The notes under the pieces: generated by a model
The model's database searches: none
Seen by the model: the letters and a program-made list of their open reading frames with translations, nothing else
Told to the model about the DNA's origin: nothing
From: Hemerocallis citrina
Taxonomy: Eukaryota > Streptophyta > Magnoliopsida > Asparagales > Asphodelaceae
DNA: 64,000 nt
Assembly: GCA_017893485.1 (NCBI GenBank)
Contig: JACEHZ010000592.1
Span: 434,001 to 498,000, forward strand
Direction of reading: 5' to 3'
Shown here: piece by piece, positions 9,401-21,400 of the stretch
How positions within the stretch are numbered: the first letter of the stretch is position 1
How the letters are laid out: each line of letters begins with the position of its first letter
Program-made: the position numbers and the translations under genes

Positions 9401-12400
9401 GTCATTACTTACATCCTGATTTTTTCCCCTTATATCTGATTGTTCAGTTTGAATAGTAACCACTTCATCATAGGCAAGAGTTTCAACTTCAAGTACTCCC
9501 CCTGAAGTTCAACCTCAGAGGAAAAATACATCTCATCTTCATGGAACACAACATCTATAGTCACAAATATCTTTTGAGTTGGTGGGTGATAGCACCGATA
9601 CCTTTTCTTATTCTATGCATATCCCACGAAAACACAGTGGATAGCTCGAGGAGTTAACTTATTGCGTTCATGTTGATGAAGATGAACAAATGCACTACAC
9701 CCAAACACACGAGGTGGCAAGTTGACAACTTTTGGTGCATTCACAGTTTCAGTTAATGCTTGAAATGGTGTGAGGAAGTTTAGGATTTTAGAGGAAACTC
9801 GGTTGATTAAGTATGCAGCAGAAGCAAGGGCTTTTCCCCAATAAATGAGTGTCTATTTTTTCTATTTTTTCTTTCTGCAACCCCATTCTGTTGAGGTGTA
9901 TACGAGCATGTAGTCTGATGAACAATTCCGTGTTCCACCAAATATTATTATAGATTTGAACTCAGGTACTCTCCGCCATTATCACTCCTAAGAACTTGAA
10001 TCTGTGAATTATACTGAATCATAACATGCTTGTGAAATTTCTGAAACAAACCACTAACTTCACTTTTCGACTTCATCAAACAAATCCAGGTCATACGGGT
10101 ATAGTCATCAATAAAGGTCACAAACTATTTGGCTCCTCCAAATGTAGTGGTTTTGGATGGACCCCAAACATCAGAATGAATAATCATAAAAGGAAGGAAG
10201 CTTCGACTTGGACTTGGAGGAAAAGAGACACGATGACCTTTTGCGAGTTCACACACATCACACCGAAAGGCAGATATATCCTACTTCAAAAATAAACTTG
10301 GAAATAATTTTTTCAAATAACCAAAGGAGGCATGCCCTAGACGTCGATGCCATAGCCAAATATCTGATTTCTTCTTCTCATCTTCGGATCCTTCCACACT
10401 TAGAGCTTGAGTCAACTTGCTCGAACATTCAGATTCTAAATCTAGGTAATAGAGCTTTCCGTGTCTAACCCCATAACCAATCGTCTTGCAAGTTCGAATA
10501 TCCTTAAACACAATGTGAAGGCCAAAAAACTACAATACAATGTAAGGCAGTGGTTATTTGGGCAACAGATAATAGGTTGAAATTCAAGGATGGCACAACT
10601 AGGGCAGTATCTAAGGTTAGGTTGTTTGTGAGGTGTATGGTACCCTCGCCAGTAATAGTGGCAGGATCACCATTGGCTGTGGACACAGTTGATTTAGTGG
10701 ATGGTTAAAAATTTTAAACTTGTCTAGAATCAAAAGTCATATGGTCGGTAGCACCCGAATCAATTATCCATGCACTATTCATAACAGAAGCAGAAATATT
10801 AAATACCTTATCATCATTACCTGCAGCTGTAACTAATGTAGAGGCGAGTCCAATACTCTTCTCAGCTCCATCAGTTTGTCCCATGGTAGCGGCACAAGAA
10901 AACAACGGATTTGATTTTCAGCAACCAATAGCAAATGACACAACTTGGCCAAGAACAGCAACTAGCAACACCACAAACAGCACCCTCCGATAGAATAGCT
11001 CTTTTTAGATCCGATCTAGATCAAAAAACATGAGCCCGAACACCAACAACAACAGTAACTGAATGAAACGGCATCAATAACTGAATGAATGGATCTGCCC
11101 CAAAGCCTGAATCGGCTTCACGATGCCGCCGATGACGAGGTGAGCGAAGTGGGAAAAGACGCCGCGCGTCTTATCGGCGGCAGCAACGGCGGCGCCGGAG
11201 GAGGGATCGTCGGAGATGACGCAGTCGACATAGACGATGACGTTGTCGACCAAACGGACGAGGCTTTGGAACCTTTTGGAAATGAGGCAGCAACCAGTAA
11301 TGGTAGGGGCGATGGTCGGCACTGGTGGTCGGCGTAGCAGGCGACGGTGGCGTTGACTTCGACTGGCGGTGAAGCACAGGCGGCACTGCGTTGATCAAGA
11401 AGAGGTGGTGACGGGATCGGGCGGAAGTCGACGGTGTGGCGACGTTGATGAGGGTATGCAGCGGGGTTCGCGATGGTCGAGGAAGATGGGGGTGCTGACG
11501 ATGATGGAAACTTCGATGGGTTTGGAGGCAGTCGTTGATGGCTGTGGGGTCGCGACGGTGACGGAAGCAGCTTCGACGGGATCGAGGTGCAAGAGTTCGG
11601 GGATGAAGTTCGTCGAGATCGGGATCGGTGGTGATCAGAGAACAAGAAAGAGAAGAATAACAGGTTCGGATCTCTTTTCCTTGCTCTCCACCAAGCCTAG
11701 ATCTTGTTAGGCTCTGATACCATGTTGAAAAATCGATTTGGGGAAAATAATTATTATTCTTGTTGTTTTTTTTCTTTTCTGTATACATCTATATATATGA
11801 ATAACATTCTTGGAGAAGAAGAAAAGAGATTGAGAAGAGATTGGGGAGATGAGAGATTTGGGGAATCTGTTTCCTATATATTAGGAAACAGAATATACAA
11901 TTACTATATTTCAACAATTACATCCGCTTTCATTCCGTTTGCACCTCATGACGCTCTGTCGCTTCTAAACTCCCATGGCTAGTCAGAGTGCAACACAACG
12001 TCAATATCCACGGCCTGTATAAACTCTTCAGCGATTCGGCATCTGCATCTGAGGGCAACCACAACCATCAGATCCTCCCTATTGACGAAATTCCAGAGAT
12101 CAATCTGTATGGAGACTGGTTAATTATGTGGATCATCCCATGGATGGTTGATCACCTGCAGTTCTTCTGCAATACAATCCAGTCACTAAATCCAGGATTT
12201 GTTTCCCTCCCTTCAAGTCATCGTATTCTTTCTCCTCCGACCACTGGTCCTATCTCGAGAAGTTCTATGTATTCATCTTTATCTTTAGTATTAGCTATTG
12301 TATTCAAAAACAAAAAAAAATCTTGCAGGTTCTTGTGCTTCTATATCCAGATTGTCAACTCACTCCGGTTGATCGATCGTGAGTTTGAGAGGGGGTGTTA

Positions 12401-15400
12401 TCAGCATTCAGTTCTCAGTTTAGGGATGATATCCCACCACATCGACAATTCTCAAGTCTTGGGTGAGATCCCATCATGGACATTTCTCAAGTCTGGGGCA
12501 AGATCCTATCATCGACTATGTCTCAAGTCAGGGGTGAGATCCCATCACAGATCAGGATATGGAGATCCTGCCACTGTTCGGGGTGAGATCTCAACAGTGC
12601 GCCACCACTACTTCCGCAACACTTTACTTCTCAGTTTCTGTCACATGCGGCATCAAGCGCCGTTTCTGTATCGCAGTTTGCCGTTTTTTCCACATTAACA
12701 TCGTCAATATTCCAAACTCTTGTTACTTGAACCATCTTGAATTTGAGAAGGGGTGTTAGATATTATATTAGATTAGATATTGGTTTAGTCCCATATTGGT
12801 TATGTATCAGTTTAGTCTTCCATTCTCTACTATATATAGGAGCCAATTGTATTCGGTTTATTCAATCAATAAAAGAATATTTTCTTATCCCTAATTCCAA
12901 CATATATATCTTACTAGTAGTTCCCTTCCAATTTTCTTTTAGGCCCACTTGACGTTCGAGTCCGGATGAAGGCTGTGGGCATCTGTGGCAGTGATGTTCA
13001 TTACCTCAAGGTTTAAAATCAATAGTGGTGAAGAAAATCTTGTTTTCAAATTATAGTGATCAATTTCACCTATTTATGATTTAAGATCACCAATCATGAT
13101 AGGGCTGTAGCTGTGTTCATAGTCTCTGTTTCTAATATTTGCAGCAAATGAAAAATGCACACTTTGTTATGAAAGAACCAATGGTGATTGGGCACGAGTG
13201 CGCTGGGGTGATAGAAGAAGTGGGGAGTGAAGTGAAGTCTTTGGTTGCGGGGGACCGTGTGGCATTGGAGCCTGGGATCAGTTGCCTGCGATGCAAACTA
13301 TGCAAGTGTGGTCGTTACAACCTTTGCCCCAAAATGAAGTTCTTTGCCAGTCCCCCTGTTCATGGCTCTCTTGCTAATCAGGTTTGTGCAGCCTCTATCC
13401 ATCTCTTATTATTTTTTGAATAAAAAACAGAAGATGGTGGCTGTCATCTATTTCATTAAAGAATACATTAAAATACCTACATTTTGTCAAGTTTTTAACT
13501 ATGCCAAAATGTACAATATACCAAAAGGAAAGCTGATATTCGGAAATAAAGTTTAAATTAAATCAATATCATGGTGTGGTGTTAAAGTAAATTATTTTTG
13601 AATGCAATAAGGGAAGGTGAGATTCTGAAATTTTATCTAAGACGAAGAAATAGGACACTTTAGGACCTTGATAATGCTTTCAAGTGTCCTTGATTCCTTT
13701 TGGTTCAAAAACTAAGATTGCTACTGAGAACATGGTCCTGACCTCTAAGTAAAGGATAGATAAGATTGATAATGAGTTTCTTATTGTGCAAGGATCATGA
13801 TGCATCTCTGTATGAAGCTTAATTTAAGATGAGCAAGAAAAAGCTCTCCCATGTCAAACTACAAACTGAGAAAATTTTCATGTTACTAATCGTACAGGAA
13901 AAGCCCTCCAGTGGATTTAATTAACCTTTCTATATGAAGGTGAACTAAGTAGACCCAGAGAAATTCGGGAAGTGAGTGTCCTTACTAGAAATATAGAGGG
14001 AAAAATTCCTGGGAACACAGGTTTATAGATTCCTTGTATAGTCGCCTCTCTTTTGCATCGAGGAAATCATATAAGGGTGGCACTTCGAGTTGGGCACCTC
14101 CTTGCATCCAAGAGTTGTCCTTTATGTAATTTGGTCCATAGGTATTTTTACGAAATATCTGTACCTCTTATTTATGGTGTACTGAGGTCTCTTATTCATA
14201 GGTGAGGGGTCTTTATGCTAAGCTGTCTGAATAAGACTCACTGAACCTCTTTTTACCTTGTTTAATGAGTTAGTGTAATTGCTTGATTGCTGTAATTGGC
14301 TACTTTTATCCTTCATTATCATTTATCTGTATATTATCATTACTTTCAAGAGAATGTTTTCAATACTTCTGCTTCCTTCGTTTATTTTCAAGCTAATTGA
14401 ATCATGTCAAGAAGCAGATCCTTTTTAAATTTGATGGGAATGAATTCCAGACAAACATCATAGAAAAAAAAGAGTTACTGTAGTTACAGTTTTTCTTCAT
14501 TACGATTTTTTTGGTTCTTTAACGTGTCTGTGTCTGTATTGTGTTTTATGAGGGATGTTGGCGGCTTCTGCTTCCCTGGGGCTGAGTGGACCAGGCACAC
14601 CTGGGAAGGAGGAAAATGTTAAAGTTTAACCAGTGAATAATGCTATCACGGACCATAATTTTTTACACTTATTACCTGGTTTATTGACATCCAATTACTC
14701 TGTTTCCATTATTGCCATGAAGTGAGGAAAAATTAGGATACTTAAAATAATTTGTTTCATTATGACATTAAAATGTTATGGTACACAAAGGACACACGTA
14801 GTGTTAAAGAGTATATTTTTAAAATTTAATAATTTTCTGCTCCCATTTTCTTCTCCCCTACCTCTAACGAGCTAAATGTTGTGTGGAACATATTCACTCC
14901 ATCAACTACTATTGTCAAATGGGAATGTGGATTTAATATGTTCCTTGATAAAAACAGATAATGTATTGTAGTTTGTACAGCTAATATTTCTTCTTATGTC
15001 TGCAGGTGGTGCATCCAGCTGATTTGTGCTTCAAGCTTCCTGACAATGTGAGCTTGGAGGAAGGGGCAATGTGTGAACCCCTTAGTGTCGGTATCCATGC
15101 TTGTCGTCGTGCTATTGTGGGGCCCGAGACAAATGTCCTGATCATGGGAGCTGGACCTATAGGATTAGTTGCAATGCTTTCTGCCCGTGCTTATGCATCT
15201 CCAAGAATCGTGATTGTAGATGTCGATGACCACCGTCTTTCAGTTGCTAAATCTCTTGGTGCTGATGGTATTGTTAAGGTTTCTACTAATATTCAGGTTT
15301 TTCCTCATCCTTCCTTTATTGTCTGTATAAGAAATATGCAATTTGTGTGTGCGTACACGTGTGAAAGAGCTCACGAGTGCGTACATTTGCTTGTTTAGTG

Positions 15401-18400
15401 AAAAATGGCTATTATATATTATTAGTCGCTAAATGTCTTGCGATGATAGATTCTGATCAAGAGAAATGCATGCAATGAAATTCCCTACAATAGTCAACAC
15501 TGTTGAAAGAGTCATCACTAACTCTTCTAGAAGAAGCAGTATTACAATCAATAAACCCCTTGTGTTCAGTATGGGAACTACGCTTGCTGGTTGCTTTTGG
15601 AACACTCCAAACCCTAGGTTAATAGCATCCACTGTCATTGGCTAAAAACTCAAAAATTGGAAATCGATTTAGAAATATGCCTCACAGTCGTTTGCTAAAA
15701 ATTCATAATTTAGGATAGAAATGAACAGTAGCTTGCTAAACTTAGCAGCGCCTTTAGACAATTGCTAAATATAGAAGACGGACAATGTTCATCCGTTTGA
15801 TGAAAGGGACGGATGATGATATGCCGTCTAGTTAAATAAAAATAAAAAAAAGATGAGAGACGGATGAAGATTTTCCGTCTCTCGTCAAAAACAATTTTTT
15901 TTATAAAAAAAATCACTGAAAACACGCCAGACAGATGAAGTTGTTCCGTCAGATGAAGTTGTTTCGTCTGGTGTGTTTTTATGATTTTTTTAAATTTTTT
16001 AAAAAAAATTCCAAAAAACACCCAGACGGATGATGTTCATCCGTTTGGCGTTTTTTTTATAATGATTTTAACAAACTTTAAAAAAAACACCCAGACGGAT
16101 GAACATCATTCGTTTGGTGTGTTTTCAACTTTTTTTGATATTTTTTTTGGGTTTACCGAATACCAAAAAAAAAGGAAGATGATCTTTGTAGCGCGCCGAG
16201 TGTAACGCCCCGAATTCCAAATCACTGAATTCGAGATGTTCTTCAGGATCTTTTCACTTTTCTCGTGTACAATTTTACAAGGAAATTTCAAACTTTTCTT
16301 TTTACATCAGAGTTACAACATCTTACATTAAATTTTACACAGCGGAAGCAAAATATACAACATTTACATAAATGAACAACAACATAATGAGATCTTTATG
16401 CATCCATTCCTCTTTACATGTAATTTATCCTGCACACAAAACTGTGGGTACGTCAGTTTATTCAACCGACGATAATTATACATGGTCATCCTCTCTATGC
16501 CAGAAACAGTATATTGAATCTCATTTCTTAACAAATCACAATCTTGTTCATAATAAGCATGTAAAATCAAAAGGGAACTTTTAGAGATGTCGTGTCGTGA
16601 TTGTGCACTTAATCCTTAATGCAATTTATTTAATTTTCACATGACACTAATGCACACTTGTTCGAATTCTATGCATCCCATACTACATAGGTTCGAGGGC
16701 AAGCCTCTTAATCGTTCTTCATTTTTGTAGGGTTCAATCCCCCGCCATGACTTACTCTACTTCTGTAAATTCAATGAGTATCTTAGATGATTCTATGAGT
16801 ACAAGCATGTATCCTGGCCCCTGGAGTAGAATTTCGCGCCATGTCTTGACTCGTCAAGCATGCATTCTGCGACAATTCAGCCTCCTCCCTGAACACACTC
16901 TTGCAGTCACCAAAACATCCCACAAGCGTGACTAGAGTCCGGTCATTACTGAGTTGTGCCCGCGCCATGTCTTGACTCGTCAAGCATGCATTCTGCGGCT
17001 CACACACCCGCACCGTACCCTAGCTCTCATACTCATGTTTTTCTCTCACCTTCATCACCTCCACACGATGTATTAAAGTTACATTAGAATCATGAATAAA
17101 AACCAAGCTCTAGAGTTAGCCTCTCCATCAACCGGACTTATCATTTCATTTCACTCGACCAACCTGGTCTATTTCTCAATATTTCATTTCACTGCCGGGG
17201 AGACTTAGCTACTCCTTCGTTCAATTTCAATTTCACAATATCCAATTGAGCATCATCAGCTCATCATTTGTTTTAGAGTCTCACAGACTTTCTCATCATG
17301 ATTTAGCCTTTCATAATTATTCATTTAATTCTCAATTCTCATCTATGATTCATTTCACATAATTTATACAGCCATAAACAGAATCCATCGATTCAAATCA
17401 TACAGTTCATAATTACCAAGAGCAAAATAACATGAAGTTCAAATATATCCAAGTACACTCTGTACAGTCGACTTGGACGAATACCAGTCGACTCATACAG
17501 TCACACACAGTATCATCATAATTGCTCGGGATAGTCGACTGTTGTACACCACCAGTCGCCTGCCCCGCACTTTTCATGTTCACAATATGTTCTCGTGACA
17601 GTCGACTGTTCATCGATCAGCCGTCTGTCTTGGAGATTTCAACAGCATAATTTCTAAGTCCAGATCAGTCAACTTGCTACATGCATCGGTCGACTGGACA
17701 GATCCATTTTCCATTAAGGAGATTATTTACAGTTCTTACATGTACTTGCATCACGATATCAATTCACCATATACATAAATTCATGTTTTATAAACAGAGT
17801 CTCCTCTTGTTCAGTAGCATTTACAGCACAAATTTCCAAGTTACTAACATGCTCTTTTAGAGAAAACTACTCTAAACATGCATCCACATTGCTCATACTT
17901 TCTTACGACAATGAAGGTATAAATCTCAAGTCATCATACTGGGTCTACATAAATAAAATATCTTTATTCATGGAACTTTCAAACAGTCATACTCAGAACG
18001 AAGCACCAGTCGACTTAACACAACGTCAGTCGACTGCGCCGACAATTTAAGTTATTTATCACCATTAGTTCTTTTCCTTCCTTTACCTTCCCTCCATCAT
18101 ATGTGTCATAGGGAAAAATGTACATAATAATCACACCATCATGCCTATTCACACACGTTTTTATCAGCACATTATGAAAGGTAGTGTCTCGTACCAGTCG
18201 GCTGTCTCACATGGCAGTCGACTGTACCGACAGTCTCGTTCTCAATATTACTAGCATGTTCAAGCAATTTCTACTGCATTCAATTCACTTTTTGTAACAT
18301 GGTATCAATCATAGTAATTATAGTATCATTCCTACGTTAGAAGTCCTGAGAAACACCCACCTTATATGAAGAAATCAACGAAATCCCGTATTTTCCAAAG

Positions 18401-21400
18401 CAGAGAACGCCTTCTTGCTCCTTTGCTCCACACCGAGCTCCTCAGCAATGCTGCTTGCCTCCACAGAAAAGCTCCCACACAAACTCACAGATACTCTCTA
18501 TAATCTTAGAAAATTTTTAGGGTAAAAGAGATAGGGGAATAGGAGGGGTATTTATACTAGGAGATAAATAGAATAGATGGCTAAGATTAATAGGGGAGTT
18601 GGAGAATCAAAGGCTGAGATCTAATCGGGAGTTGAGAAACTACCCACACCTCAAAAGTAACTACCCATGATCTAAGCCCATCACTTCCACAATCCGGCCA
18701 AGAATTGTGCCTTGTGCACGTGTACATGGAGTGCACGTATACATGGAGTGCACGTGTACACACAAACTCCACTACAAAATTATAGTACATACCCGGAAAA
18801 GAAGAAAAAGAAAAGATGTTACACATACAAGTTGTAGGAATTAAAATAAATAAAAGGTTAAGTTTATGGGCTTAAGTACATTTGGGCCAAAATAAATATT
18901 TTAAAAAAAGAAAATAAACAAGTTAACATTGGGCTTTAAGGAAAATACTGTATAGGGAACAATATACTTTATTCATCATGGAGAAATAATAGCCACATGC
19001 TACACAAGCATACCATAAAAAGAGAAATAAATAATCTTTATATATTAAGAAAAATCGGGGTATTACACCGAGTTCCACACATTGGAAGCTCGTAACACTT
19101 ACCCAGAATCTTTACTTCAATGAGTACACAATACAGGAAAACTACAGGAAATTAGAAACTTACATTACACAAGGAAACTATATCCTCCACTTGGATGCTT
19201 TTCGCAGCTCGAGTCCCCTGCTCCACGATCAGCAATCCTGCAATGAGCAAACTGTGGGCACGTCAGTTGAATTCAACTGACGTAATGCAGATGAAACCCG
19301 CAATCTCTAAAATCCTCAACAATCAATATTTGATGCAGAAGAAAAATGTGAAAGTCAAACCACAAGTGTCGGTGTATGCCATGATCTAGATTCTAATGCA
19401 CAACTCATATGCACACCATGCTCTTAATCTAATGCAAACTTGATTTGGAAACATATGCATCCCATACTACATACTCCCCAAATCGAGTTCGTATTCTTCA
19501 GATTATAGGGTTCAATCTCTCGCCATGCATCCTACTCTTGTACTCCCTCCTGTTTCTGACATTCATCTAGTGACTGGTAGAGTCTGCAGTACATGCGGTC
19601 CATTTTCGCTCCTACAGTCGGATCATGGTCCTTCTCCACTCTGAACGGCAGTGATCACCCTGTTCGTTTAGATCATGGTCCTTCTCCACTCCGACAGGAT
19701 CATGGTCCCTCTCTAGTCCCGGTCAGGTCGGTGATCATCAGCTCTGCCGAAATCATGGTCCTTCTCCACTCCTGCTCCTACCAAAGTTATCATGAACATA
19801 AGGCGAATCGATAGGGTCATCCCTATTCCGCCCAGAGACTTAGAGTTATACTCTTGCTCCTTGTTCGTATTGATAACCCAGAATATAGACGAAAACTTAA
19901 GAGTCCATCTCCTAAGTTCCGACAGAACTTGTGACTTACATCTGCGTCCCTTTCTTATCACTAAATCCCAGAAATGAACAGTCGAGACCACATCGCACGT
20001 GTCCCAGACGAGACGATGTCGCACGTATCTCCTTGACAGGTGAGTAGTATACGCCTAACTAGTGTCTGTCCTTACCAATCATCCTAAATTAATTTCTTAA
20101 TTCACCAACTTACCCGATTCTAATTGCTTCATTATCACGACTTCTATTTTCTAAGTTAATTAAACTGTGCTCCTAGTTTTCACTTTCATCCTTCAGCTAG
20201 TTTACATAACGAATTTAACTTAATTCACTAACTAGGTTCTAAGTGAATCCAACCTAGTTGAATCTCAACAATTCTCATCTTGATTTAGTTAGGGTTCAAC
20301 CTAGCCTCCAATCATGCTAAGAGTTGACCCACACATGCACCAAACTAGCGCACTCAATGTGCACCACACTTCACAACAAGTACGCATATAAGCATGCATT
20401 GATTATATACATACCCATGCATAACCGTATTTCACCGCATTCCATGCTTATTAAAATTGTTTCCATTCTAGGATATTGCACACATATGTATGTACTACCT
20501 CACATCCACATAATGGTAAATACCTTAGTTTGCAACTTATTCACAGGTGGTTAATTTCCTAGAATTCTTATTGTATATGTGCATTTAGACATTTCATCAA
20601 GCACTTTACATGCCAACTTTCCATTGCAAAATTTCCATAACAAGACCTAATTAAATTATGCATTCTCGTATAATTGTCTTTGCGTTACAAGTTCTAGTAA
20701 TGACATCGTCTCCCTTTTAACAATTTCATCTACTACAATCTTCGTTCACTTTTTATTCATATTTTGCTAAACATGAGTTTTAGGCATACAGCACTTCTAA
20801 GCATACATGCTTCAATCTACTAGCAATTCCCACATCAAACAACGACTAAACTACTAATGAGAATTGACATACAACAATAAATCAACTAGTTGAGGAGGAC
20901 GCCTACCGTGAATTTTTTCTACTACTACAAACATGATTTCTTCCACATAACAAATACTATACTTAGTGTAATCAAGCCATTTCACACACACACATACAAC
21001 AATTTCTAGTAAACCATCAATCATTAAATTCATAAATTGAACACAAAAGGAATGGAGAATACCCACTTTGATTTGGTGAAAAAGTCTTCAATCGCCTTCT
21101 CCTCCTTGCTTTCCTTGATTCTTCCTTGTCTTCTTGCTCCAATAATAGTAGTATAGTAGTAGTAGTAGTAGTAAAGTAGTAGAAGTGATAGTAGTAAAAG
21201 TGGTAGTAGTAACAACAGTAGTAGTAGTCTGCAGTAGTAGTAATAGTAGTAGCAGTAGTAGTCTGCAGTAGTAGTGATAAAGTAGTAAGCAGGTAGTAGT
21301 AGTAGCTGAAGTAGTAAGCAGGTAGTAGTAGTAGCTGAAGTAGTAGGTAGTAGTGCAGTAGCAGTAGTAGGTAGTTATAGTAGTTGTAGCAGGCAGTAGT

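Larger units (their letters stand above)
7309..11916 (-). mobile_element. Copia-3, degenerate Ty1/copia element inside TRIM-b
   Basis: 4.6-kb minus-strand element with 194-bp LTRs (5' LTR 11723-11916, 3' LTR 7309-7502), primer site TGGTATCAGAGCC on the minus strand (11710-11722) touching the 5' LTR, polypurine tract TGAGGGGGAG (7503-7512) and perfect TSD ATTAC (7304-7308, 11917-11921). The coding part is broken and the gag region seems lost. LTRs differ at about 11 sites, nearly all transitions, as expected for methylated DNA. Not autonomous. Confidence 0.88.
6819..12902 (+). mobile_element. TRIM-b, short-LTR retrotransposon in SDH intron 1
   Basis: 149-bp LTRs (6819-6967, 12754-12902), initiator-Met type primer site, polypurine tract, and perfect 5-bp TSD TATAT (6814-6818, 12903-12907). 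Without the nested Copia-3 it is about 1.47 kb. The interior has no recognisable gag or pol, only a repeated phrase like TCAAGTCnGGGGTGAGATCCC near 12450-12590. It shares LTR and interior with TRIM-c (43646-45539). The orientation is the same as SDH. Confidence 0.88.
6461..12942 (+). other. SDH intron 1 (6.5 kb)
   Basis: Phase-1 intron. All but about 393 bp is TRIM-b with Copia-3 inside. The acceptor is TTTTAG before 12943. Confidence 0.9.
16201..19067 (+). mobile_element. Solo LTR-A (2.9 kb) inside LTR-B
   Basis: Starts TGTAACGCCCCGAATTCC and ends CGGGGTATTACA, with perfect TSD CCGAG (16196-16200, 19068-19072). No internal region. Related to LTR-C at the right edge (same opening, and the shared GTACAATTTTACAAGGAAA). 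Carries seven pairs of a CAGTCGACTG-like decamer (17465-18224) and a TATA-like TATTTATACT near 18548. Confidence 0.85.

Noticed and set aside
11074..11788. ORFs of 82-205 codons on both strands in the Copia-3 leader
   Set aside because: Low-complexity frames in GC-rich leader DNA, partly running into the LTR.
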